Assembly: GCA_003134685.1 (NCBI GenBank)
Contig: PLCA01000003.1
Location: 464,228 to 528,227, forward strand
Reading direction: 5' to 3'
Source of the DNA: Gemmatimonadota bacterium
GTDB taxonomy: Bacteria; Gemmatimonadota; Gemmatimonadetes; Gemmatimonadales; Gemmatimonadaceae
DNA: 64,000 nt
The position numbers and the translations under genes were made by a program. Positions within the stretch are counted from its first letter, which is position 1; each line of letters begins with the position of its first letter. Below are positions 1-8,366 of the stretch, piece by piece. The notes below the pieces were generated by a model. It was not told the origin of the DNA and made no database searches. It saw only the letters and a list, made by a program, of their open reading frames with translations.

Positions 1-1
1 G

Positions 2-799
2 GGACCCGTGCACGTCGGCAACAAGGCGAGCGAGCAGGCTCAGCACGATCTCTACGGTGAAGCCGTGCTTACGGCCGCACCTCTCTTTCTGAATTCGCGA
101 CCGAGCCAGGCGGGCGACGAGTCACTGTTGGCGAAGCTCGAGCGATTCGGCGAGCACGCCGCTCGACTATATGAAGTTCCCGACGCCGGACTGTGGGAGC
201 TGCGCGGCGCCGAGCGGGTTCACACGTATTCGAGCATCATGTGCTGGGCCGCATGCGACAGACTCGCGAAGTACGCCGATCGCCTCGCGCTTGCCAATCG
301 TGCCGAGTATTGGCGGTCGCTGGCGACGAGTATCCACGAGGTGGTCTCGCGGCGCTCCTGGAGCGTGAAGCTCAACGCATTTACGGCGACCATGGACGGC
401 GACTCCCTCGACGCGAGTCTGCTGCTAATGCCGCGACTGGGATTCCTCGAGGCCAAGGATCCGCGCTTCGCTGGAACTGTCGCCGCGATCGAGAAACAGC
501 TCAAGCACGGCGACTTTGTATATCGTTACGTCGAGCGTGACGACTTCGGTTATCCGGAGAATGCGTTTCTCGTTTGCACCTTCTGGTACATTGAGGCGCT
601 GGCTGCAATGGGAGGCAAGCGGCGCGAAGAAGCGCGCGTGCTGTTCGAGAAAGTGCTCGCCGCGCGCAACCCGCACGGGCTGCTGGCGGAGGATCTCGAT
701 CCCCGCACACTCGAGCAGTGGGGGAATTTTCCGCAAACCTACTGCATGGCCGGGGTTATCGACTGCGCACTCGGTTTGACCGAGACTGCTTCGAACTGA
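2..799 (+). CDS. C-terminal part of a GH15-like (glucoamylase/trehalase-type) glycoside hydrolase, truncated by window start
   Basis: Frame is open to the window edge; GPVHVGNKASEQAQHDLYGE and the alpha/alpha-toroid C-terminus resemble GH15 (G.x.GN.A..Q.Q.D.YGE). Confidence 0.8.
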   Translation, partial: GPVHVGNKASEQAQHDLYGEAVLTAAPLFLNSRPSQAGDESLLAKLERFGEHAARLYEVPDAGLWELRGAERVHTYSSIMCWAACDRLAKYADRLALANRAEYWRSLATSIHEVVSRRSWSVKLNAFTATMDGDSLDASLLLMPRLGFLEAKDPRFAGTVAAIEKQLKHGDFVYRYVERDDFGYPENAFLVCTFWYIEALAAMGGKRREEARVLFEKVLAARNPHGLLAEDLDPRTLEQWGNFPQTYCMAGVIDCALGLTETASN

Positions 800-823
800 A
801 CAACAGCAAAAGAAGAGGACCTG

Positions 824-2263
824 ATGCTCGCCGACGCGACTCGCAAAAAGCTTTCCGCCGCGGAATCCGCACGCCAGGATCAGCAATGGCGCATCTGGAT
901 TCCTCTCGCGGCTGTAGTACTCGCGCTCGTCGCCTTGGTCGTGATCCCGGTAGTCCGCACGCGGCTCGTCGAGCCTCTGCACGAAGACCTGCGATCAGTA
1001 ATCGAACCCGGGCGCAGTCTGGTGACGCGTATCCACGTCGCGCTCGCGGTCGAAGGGGTTCTGGTCCACCGCATCCTCGAGCAGCCGGACACCGCGCTCA
1101 CGGCTCGGTACCGCAGCGCGGTCGCCGACGAGCTGGCGGCTTACGCGGGACTCCAGCCGTTGATGGTCCACCTGGGGCCCGACGCCAGGAGGGAGTTCAG
1201 AGACCTGAGCGCGCTACAATTGGAATGGCACTCTGCGATCGACCAGTCACTGGCAGTAGCGCGTGGAACGAGTCGGGTAAAGGATCCTTTTTATAGCGCC
1301 AAATATGAGGATCTGCTGGTGGCTGCCTCCCGCCTCGACCAAGCGCTGAGCGTAGGAGCGCAGCGACGATGGGTCGAAATTGCGGCTATGAATCGCACGC
1401 AGGGTTGGGTGGCTGTGCCGGTCGGCATTCTCGCGCTGGGTGCAGCCCTCATTGTCGGATGGCTCGCCCGCCGCCTCCGCCTGTTTGCAGTCACCGCCGA
1501 AAGCAGGCGCGCCGAGCTCCAACAGGCCATCGAGGCGCGCGCTCGCATCATGAGAGGAGTGAGCCACGACCTGAAGAATCCGCTCCACGCAATTCTTGGC
1601 CACACTGAGCTTCTCCAACAGGGAATCAAAGGCCCTCTGACCGACGAGCAAAAAGCGACGCTGAGCCGGATACGCAAATCCGTCGACGCGTTACTCTCTC
1701 TCATCAACGACATCCTGGACTTATCCCGCGCGGAGGGCGGCCAGTTGAGGATCACGCCCGGCGAGACGCGGGTCTTGCCCGTTATCCGCGAGACCATCGA
1801 CGAACATTCGGCAAGCGCCGCCGCCGCCGGACACAGGTTGGACGTTCAGCTTCCCGGTGATTTTCCGCCGATAACTACGGATCCGCAGCGCGTGCAACAG
1901 ATACTCGGAAACCTGCTCTCCAACGCCATCAAATACACGCCGGCAGGCGGACAGATCAAAGTGCGCGCGGAGATAAGGACGCGCGACGGCGTCACGGGCG
2001 CCCAGCGTTGGGCCGCGATCGAGGTAATCGACACCGGGCCGGGCATCCCGAGCGATCAGGTCGACCGAATATTTGACGAGTTCTCCAGGTTGAAGATCCA
2101 TGAAGACATGCCTGGGGCAGGCCTCGGCCTGGCGATTGCGCGTCGGGTTTCACGCCTCTTGGGGGGCGATCTTACCGTGACGAGCGTTGATAGCCGCGGA
2201 TCAGCGTTCACTCTCTGGCTGCCGCTTGAGATCGACGCGTCGGGAGAGAAAACGCCGGCGTAG
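824..2263 (+). CDS. Membrane sensor histidine kinase (HisKA + HATPase_c)
   Basis: N-terminal TM segments, H-box GVSHDLKNPLHAILGH, N-box NLLSNAIKYTP, G-boxes DTGPGIP and GAGLGLAI. Confidence 0.9.
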   Translation: MLADATRKKLSAAESARQDQQWRIWIPLAAVVLALVALVVIPVVRTRLVEPLHEDLRSVIEPGRSLVTRIHVALAVEGVLVHRILEQPDTALTARYRSAVADELAAYAGLQPLMVHLGPDARREFRDLSALQLEWHSAIDQSLAVARGTSRVKDPFYSAKYEDLLVAASRLDQALSVGAQRRWVEIAAMNRTQGWVAVPVGILALGAALIVGWLARRLRLFAVTAESRRAELQQAIEARARIMRGVSHDLKNPLHAILGHTELLQQGIKGPLTDEQKATLSRIRKSVDALLSLINDILDLSRAEGGQLRITPGETRVLPVIRETIDEHSASAAAAGHRLDVQLPGDFPPITTDPQRVQQILGNLLSNAIKYTPAGGQIKVRAEIRTRDGVTGAQRWAAIEVIDTGPGIPSDQVDRIFDEFSRLKIHEDMPGAGLGLAIARRVSRLLGGDLTVTSVDSRGSAFTLWLPLEIDASGEKTPA

Positions 2264-2293
2264 GCGCGAGGCGCAACTGACTGCAAAGCAAAA

Positions 2294-2353
2294 GAAGACG
2301 ACCTGCCCGGAGCTCCCAGCTTAAAAGCTGGGGGCTCCGGGCAGGTCGTCTTC
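2294..2353. terminator. Long stem-loop (29-bp arms, one wobble) followed by T-run, between convergent genes
   Basis: GAAGACGACCTGCCCGGAGCTCCCAGCTT / AAGCTGGGGGCTCCGGGCAGGTCGTCTTC then CCCTTTTTTG. Confidence 0.85.
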
Positions 2354-2403
2354 CCTTTTTTGTTAGCGCCGAGGGATCTGTCTCGCGCTAGTAAGCAACA
2401 CCC

Positions 2404-4014
2404 TTATCTGAATACTATCCAAAGCGCACCGATTATTGCCGCGAGCAGCACCGACAGCGTGATTTGCAGGCTCCTCTCTCGAGGACTTGTCTTTACGGCG
2501 TCCGATGGCGCAACGGTCTGAAGTGTGAGATCCGCGACGCGCTCAGTAGCCGGAGGTGGAGTCATCATACTCACGACAATAAGTATTGCGCTGCACAGGA
2601 GGAAGAGAAGTGCCGCGAAATGGAGAAAGTTGATCCCTGCGAGCCACGACCAAAACGTCCCGCTCGGCAACTTGGCCCTCGCAAGCTCCAGCACCAGACG
2701 CGAAAAACCGATCACGAAGCCCGACCATAATGCGGCGAGAGCACCCTTCCCATTAAGCCGTGGGCTCAGGACCCCCAGGAGGAAGACCGCCGCGATCGGT
2801 GGTGCGATGTACGCCTGGATGCTCTGTAGATAGATGTAGAGCTGCGACGAGACGAATTTCATGGCCGGAATCCAGGCGAGTCCCACGAATACCAGTATCA
2901 CCGTGGTCACACGCCCCACGAACACCAGACGCGCCTCACTGGCCCTCGGCCTCCACTTGCGGTAGACGTCCCATGTCAGCAGGGTCGAGACAGAGTTGAA
3001 CGCGGAAGCGAGTGAGCTCATTAGTGCCGCGAGCATCCCGGCGAGGACGAGGCCCTTGAATCCGATCGGGAGAAGGCGCGTGACGAGTATCGGATAGGCA
3101 GCGTCGGTCATGCCGCCTCTAACGTCCGCGTACAACGCATAGGCGATGATGCCGGGGAGCACGAAGATGAAGACCGGAAGAATCTTCAGATAGCCGGCGA
3201 AGATCGTCCCACGACGGGCTTCCTCGATGTTGCGGGCCGCCAGGACGCGCTGGACTATGTGTTGATCCGTACACCAATACCAGATGCCGAGGATCGGTGC
3301 TCCGAAGACAACTCCTGTCCAGGGGAAATCCTTGTGGTTGGACGGTTTCCACATCGAGAAAAAGTCAGGCGGCACTCTGGCTTGAAGCCCGGACCAGCCG
3401 CCCACTGCATGGAGACCGATGAACATCAGGGTAACTGATCCCACGATCAGCACCACGGCCTGCATCACCTCGGTATAGATCACCGCGCGCAGTCCACCGA
3501 AAATCGTGTACAGCCCGGTAATGACGATGAGGATGGCCGCGCTGGTCCAGAAATCGAACCCTGTCACCGCTCGCATCACGACGCCGCCGGCGTACAACGT
3601 GACGCTGATCTTCGTGAGCACGTAACCGACTATGGACACCCAGGTGAAGTATGAGCGCGCGGCGGGGTTGTAGCGGCGCTCGAGGAACTCCGGCATGGTG
3701 TAAACGCCGCTTCGCAGATAGAAGGGGACGAACAGCCAGCCCAGGAGCAACAGGATGAAGCTCGCGAGCCACTCGAAGTGGCCGACGGCCAGGCCGCTCG
3801 ACGCTCCGGTTCCGGCGAGCCCCACGAGATGCTCGCTCCCGATGTTGGAAGCGAAGAGGCTGGCTCCGACCGCAATCCAACCCACATCCCTGCTCGCGAG
3901 AAAGAAGTCCGAGCTCACGTTTTTCTCTTTACGCGCGGCCCAGTAGGCGATCCCCGAGAGCACGAGGAAGTACGCTACGATCACGAGGATGTCGATGATG
4001 CTGAGGTTGCTCAT
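2404..4014 (-). CDS. Sodium:solute symporter (SSS/SGLT-type sugar transporter)
   Basis: 536 aa with many TM helices; GIAYWAARKEKNVSSDFFLASRDVGW.. ASLFASNIGSEHLVGLAG typical of SGLT-like SSS. Confidence 0.9.
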   Translation of the reverse strand: MSNLSIIDILVIVAYFLVLSGIAYWAARKEKNVSSDFFLASRDVGWIAVGASLFASNIGSEHLVGLAGTGASSGLAVGHFEWLASFILLLLGWLFVPFYLRSGVYTMPEFLERRYNPAARSYFTWVSIVGYVLTKISVTLYAGGVVMRAVTGFDFWTSAAILIVITGLYTIFGGLRAVIYTEVMQAVVLIVGSVTLMFIGLHAVGGWSGLQARVPPDFFSMWKPSNHKDFPWTGVVFGAPILGIWYWCTDQHIVQRVLAARNIEEARRGTIFAGYLKILPVFIFVLPGIIAYALYADVRGGMTDAAYPILVTRLLPIGFKGLVLAGMLAALMSSLASAFNSVSTLLTWDVYRKWRPRASEARLVFVGRVTTVILVFVGLAWIPAMKFVSSQLYIYLQSIQAYIAPPIAAVFLLGVLSPRLNGKGALAALWSGFVIGFSRLVLELARAKLPSGTFWSWLAGINFLHFAALLFLLCSAILIVVSMMTPPPATERVADLTLQTVAPSDAVKTSPRERSLQITLSVLLAAIIGALWIVFR

Positions 4015-4222
4015 GGCGTTTCTTCGGTGAGAGAGAAGTGGACGGCCGAGCCCTTTTGCTACGCTCCGCGATCTCTAAAGCGGAGTCCGCGAAGAATCTG
4101 AAGCATTTCGGGGTTGAGCGCTACGGATGCCGGGCCGACGGGCGGTCCTGCCCGCTCGTTGACTCGCTTGACACCGGGCGGGCTGACTCCCACATTCGCC
4201 ACCACCCGCAGAGGAGGCATGA

Positions 4223-5143
4223 ATGAGCAGTGAGATCACTCGGCGGACGTTTCTCGTTGGAGCGGGTGCCGGAGCCGCGGGACTCATCGGGCTCAGGCCC
4301 GCACCCGCCGAAGCCACAGATCTGATCGCGGCCGAGCCTCGGCGCGAAGCTGAGCTCGATGCCGGGCGGTCTGCATCGGCGTTCAAGCTCTCGGTCACGC
4401 GGTGGCCTTTTCACCAATTCACTCTCGACCAGCTGTGTCAGATGTCTCGAGAGCTGGGACTCGATTCGGTCGAGCTCCTCGAGCCGGAGGAATGGGCGAT
4501 TCCAAAGCGCTACGGACTCACGTGCGCAATGGGATACGCGACCGTCCCGAACCCGGACACACGACTCACGCAGGGCTTCAACCGGGTCGAGAATCACGCC
4601 TGGCTCATCCCGGCTTATCAACGCGCAATCCCGCTCGCGGCGGTGGCTGGAGTGCCGAACGTGATCTGCTTTTCCGGAAACCGTGCCGGTCAGAACGATG
4701 ACGAGGGTCGGGCAGTCTGCGCGCGCGGGCTCGCTCCCCTTGTCCCAATCGCGGAGCGTCACGGCGTGACGCTGTGCATGGAGCTGCTCAACTCGAAAAT
4801 CGATCATCCGGATTACCAGTGCGATCACACCGCGTGGGGCGTGGCGCTCGCAAAGCAGGTCAATTCGGACCGATTCAAGCTGCTTTACGACATCTACCAT
4901 ATGCAGATCATGGAAGGCGACGTGATCCGCACGATCCGCGACAACCACCGATATATTGGGCATTACCATACAGGCGGGGTACCAGGACGGCACGAAATCG
5001 ATTCCTCCCAGGAGCTGAACTATCCGGCAGTCATGCGAGCGATCGCCGAATCGGGATTCACGGGGTACGTGGCGCAGGAATTCGTCCCCACACGCGATCC
5101 GCGCACTTCACTCGCTGAAGCTGTCCGGCTCTGCCGTGTGTAG
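4223..5143 (+). CDS. Tat-exported xylose-isomerase-like TIM-barrel / hydroxypyruvate isomerase family protein
   Basis: Twin-arginine signal SSEITRRTFLVGAGAGAAGL; DIYHMQIMEGDVIRTIRDNHRYIGHYHTGGVPGRHEID typical of Hyi family. Confidence 0.85.
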   Translation: MSSEITRRTFLVGAGAGAAGLIGLRPAPAEATDLIAAEPRREAELDAGRSASAFKLSVTRWPFHQFTLDQLCQMSRELGLDSVELLEPEEWAIPKRYGLTCAMGYATVPNPDTRLTQGFNRVENHAWLIPAYQRAIPLAAVAGVPNVICFSGNRAGQNDDEGRAVCARGLAPLVPIAERHGVTLCMELLNSKIDHPDYQCDHTAWGVALAKQVNSDRFKLLYDIYHMQIMEGDVIRTIRDNHRYIGHYHTGGVPGRHEIDSSQELNYPAVMRAIAESGFTGYVAQEFVPTRDPRTSLAEAVRLCRV

Positions 5144-5149
5144 CGCGTG

Positions 5150-6211
5150 ATGGCCAACCGCGCGTCAGAAAACCCGATCATCACCCCGGCGATGGTCCTG
5201 CCTTCGAGGCCGGACTTCGAAGTGCTGGGTGTGTTCAATCCCGCTGTCACTCGACACGACGGACAGGTGGTGCTGCTGGTGCGCGTGGCGGAGGCTCCGC
5301 GGAAGATGTCGAGCGCGCTGGCGGCCGCGCCCATCTTCAATGCGGACACTGGCCGCATCGAGATCAAGCGGTGGCAGGTCACCGAGAAAGGGCCGGATGT
5401 GAGTGATCCGCGGCTCGTAGTCGACAATGGGAAGACCTGGCTCACGTCGATGTCGCACCTGCGAGTCGCGCGCTCCACTGACGGCATCCATTTCGACGTC
5501 GAAGGACTACCGGCACTCGTTGCCGCAAACGCATACGAGTCGTTTGGGCTGGAAGACCCGCGCATCACGCACCTCGACGGCGTGTACTGGATCACCTACA
5601 CCGCCGTGTCGCACTACGGAATCGGGACGGGTCTCGCCTCGACCCTCGATTTCAGAACGTTCGAGCGGCACGGGGTCATCTTCCCGCCTCCCAACCGCAA
5701 CGTCACGATCTTTCCCGAGAAGATCGGGGGGCTGTACGCGGCGCTGCACAGACCTATGCCGGAAGGTCTGGGACAGCATTCGATCTGGACCGCAAGATCG
5801 TCGGATCTGAAATCGTGGGGGAGCCACCGCCTCGTCGCGACGCCGAGGGACGGCGGCTGGGATGACACGAAGGTGGGAGGCGGGGCGGTGCCGTTCCGGG
5901 TGCACTATGGCAAGGAAGATGGCTGGCTGGCGATCTATCACGGCGTCACTGGCTCGCCGCCCACCTACTCGCTCGGCGCCCTGCTTCTCAATCGGCACGA
6001 TCCCTCTCGAGTGAGAGCGCGCTCGCGCGAGCCGATTCTCAAGCCCGAAGCGCCGTACGAGCGCGAAGGATTCTTCGGCAGCGTCGTGTTCACGTGCGGC
6101 GCCCTGACGGACGGCGATCTCGTGCGCGTCTACTACGGCGCCGCCGATGGCGTCACGGCTGTGGCCGATCTGTCCCTACAGGAGATTCTATCGGGACTGG
6201 TGGAGGCGTGA
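5150..6211 (+). CDS. GH130 family beta-glycoside (mannoside) phosphorylase/hydrolase
   Basis: GLEDPRITHLDGVYWITYTAVS, NVTIFPEKIGGLYAALHRP, VYYGAADGVTAVA motifs of GH130. Confidence 0.85.
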   Translation: MANRASENPIITPAMVLPSRPDFEVLGVFNPAVTRHDGQVVLLVRVAEAPRKMSSALAAAPIFNADTGRIEIKRWQVTEKGPDVSDPRLVVDNGKTWLTSMSHLRVARSTDGIHFDVEGLPALVAANAYESFGLEDPRITHLDGVYWITYTAVSHYGIGTGLASTLDFRTFERHGVIFPPPNRNVTIFPEKIGGLYAALHRPMPEGLGQHSIWTARSSDLKSWGSHRLVATPRDGGWDDTKVGGGAVPFRVHYGKEDGWLAIYHGVTGSPPTYSLGALLLNRHDPSRVRARSREPILKPEAPYEREGFFGSVVFTCGALTDGDLVRVYYGAADGVTAVADLSLQEILSGLVEA

Positions 6212-7383
6212 GCTTCGAGCTCGGCATCAACTATTGGCCTCGCCGTAGCGCGATGTACATGTGGGAAGATTTCGACCTGGGCGAGGTGCGCGAGGACATG
6301 ACGCACATGGCCGACCTCGGCTTCGATGTCGTGCGGGTGTTTGCACGGACGAAGGACTTCCTCCCCGCTCCGTCGACTGTGGACGGCGGCATGATCGCGC
6401 GACTGGTTGAAGTAGTCCGCGCGGCCGCGGACACCGGGCTCAGGGTGGTGCCGACGCTCATCGTCCTCAACATGAGCGGCACGATCTGGTGGCCGGCCTG
6501 GATGCTCGACGCAAAGGGCCGGCCGGGAGATCTCTTCTCGGATCCGGTCATCCTTCGCTCACAGGCAGTGTTGGCGCAGACGTGCGCGCGCGCCCTCGCC
6601 GGCGACGCAACGATCCGCGGGTTCGACCTCGCGAACGAGATCGATGACGCCCAGCTCCCCCGGTCGCGGGAAGCGGCCTGCGCATGGGGCTCGATGCTCG
6701 CGAACACGATCCGGGAAGAGGCGCCGGGCGCGCAAATCCGGATCGGAGCGCACCTGCCATCTTTGACTACCGATAACAACATGCGCGTGGACGATCTCGC
6801 CGACATCGTCGACGAGGATGTGATGCACGCTTATCCACTGTATTCGGACTTCGCCCGCTCATTCCTCGATCCGGAGCTGGTCCCGTTCTCGTGCGCATTG
6901 ACGGCCGGACTCGCGGGTGCAGGGCGTCGGCCTCTGATGCAGGAATTCGGGATGTGCACCGCCCCGAGCGGATCCCCCGGGCGCACAATCACCGACGATT
7001 TCCTGGGAGTCCCGAGGTCGCAATACCTGGCGTCGGAGAAGGAGCAGGCGGCGTATTACGAGGCCGTGCTGGCGAGATTGCTGGCGACCGGCGCTGCCGG
7101 TGCCTACGCGTGGTGTTACGCCGACTACGACCCTCGATTGTTCGAACGACCCCCGCTCGCGACCGCCGTCCGGGAGCGGACGTTCGGGCTCGTGCGCGCG
7201 GACGGGAGCGAGAAGCCCGCTGCCAACGTGTTCCGGAGATTCCGGCAGCGTCGCGACGACGGCACGCTGGCGCAGGGGGAAGTCGCTCCAGTGCTCGACG
7301 TGAGCGCCGATGACTACTACGTGGAGCCGGCAAAGCACTTCGGACGCCTCTATTCAAAATGGGTGGCGCGGGGAACTTCATGA
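6208..7383 (+). CDS. GH5-like (beta-mannanase/cellulase-type) glycosidase
   Basis: GTG start at 6208 overlapping the upstream stop; GINYWPRRSAMYMWEDFD, FDLANEID, PLMQEFGM consistent with a clan GH-A catalytic fold. Confidence 0.75.
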   Translation: MSFELGINYWPRRSAMYMWEDFDLGEVREDMTHMADLGFDVVRVFARTKDFLPAPSTVDGGMIARLVEVVRAAADTGLRVVPTLIVLNMSGTIWWPAWMLDAKGRPGDLFSDPVILRSQAVLAQTCARALAGDATIRGFDLANEIDDAQLPRSREAACAWGSMLANTIREEAPGAQIRIGAHLPSLTTDNNMRVDDLADIVDEDVMHAYPLYSDFARSFLDPELVPFSCALTAGLAGAGRRPLMQEFGMCTAPSGSPGRTITDDFLGVPRSQYLASEKEQAAYYEAVLARLLATGAAGAYAWCYADYDPRLFERPPLATAVRERTFGLVRADGSEKPAANVFRRFRQRRDDGTLAQGEVAPVLDVSADDYYVEPAKHFGRLYSKWVARGTS

Positions 7384-8366
7384 TCGCGCCGCTCGAGCGT
7401 CTTGCGACCAACCCACTCATTCGCCCCTCGGACATTTCGTTCGTCAAGGCGAGCGGAACGTTCAATCCTGGAGTGACAGTCGACCGCGCGAGCGACAGGG
7501 TCCTGCTGCTCGTTCGGGTGTTCGAGGAAGCTTCACGGAGATCGTGTCTCGGGCTGGCGCTGTCGTCGGACGGCAAGCGAATCGACGAGATATGGGATCG
7601 CCCCGCGGTCGCGCGCGATGCGCCGTACGAGCATTGGGGCGTCGAGGACGCCCGCATCACCTATTTCGAGAGCGAAAAGCGCTATGCCATCACCTACACC
7701 GGGTACTCGCGCGACGGACCCCGGGTGTGCCTGATCACGACCGACAACCTGCTTACTCCAACGAGCTACAAGCGTCACGGCCCGCGCATCGACGGTGAAA
7801 ACAAGAACTGCGTGATCCTGCCGGAGAAGATAGACGGCAAGTACGTCATCCTCCATCGGCCAATGCCCCGCATCGTTTGCATCAAAGTGGCCAAGCTCGA
7901 AAAGAAGTGGCCGGCGAACGGTGTGCCCCTCGTTGGACCGCAGCCAAATACCTGGCGGAGCTCGCGCGTCGGCGCCGGCGCGCCGCCCGTGCGCACGGAC
8001 ATCGGCTGGCTGTTTCCATTTCACGGCGCAACATCAATCGAAGAGGGGAACGTCTACTCGATGGGCTGGTGCGTGCTCGATCTGAAGAACCCGGAAAAGG
8101 TTCTCTACGTGTCAGATGCGCCCGCGCTCACGCCGGAAGCGCCCTACGAGATCCAGCGAGAGTCGATCCCGCAGGTAGACATGGCGAACTTCAGGACAGG
8201 CGTGCGCGTTGTCTTCCCACAGGGTCTGGTCGAGCGAGGGGAAGATTTCCTGGTTTACTATGGAGCCGCTGACGTCTCGGTTGCGGCGGCGCGCGTCAAC
8301 AAGCGCGAGCTGATATCGTCTCTGGGAGAAGCCATCAGATTGAAGCAGGGCGGAATCCCCCTGTGA
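7380..8366 (+). CDS. GH130 family protein, second paralogue
   Basis: ATGA overlap with the upstream gene; GVEDARITYFESEKRYAITYTGYS, NCVILPEKIDGKYVILHRPMP, VYYGAADVSVAAA. Confidence 0.85.
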   Translation: MIAPLERLATNPLIRPSDISFVKASGTFNPGVTVDRASDRVLLLVRVFEEASRRSCLGLALSSDGKRIDEIWDRPAVARDAPYEHWGVEDARITYFESEKRYAITYTGYSRDGPRVCLITTDNLLTPTSYKRHGPRIDGENKNCVILPEKIDGKYVILHRPMPRIVCIKVAKLEKKWPANGVPLVGPQPNTWRSSRVGAGAPPVRTDIGWLFPFHGATSIEEGNVYSMGWCVLDLKNPEKVLYVSDAPALTPEAPYEIQRESIPQVDMANFRTGVRVVFPQGLVERGEDFLVYYGAADVSVAAARVNKRELISSLGEAIRLKQGGIPL

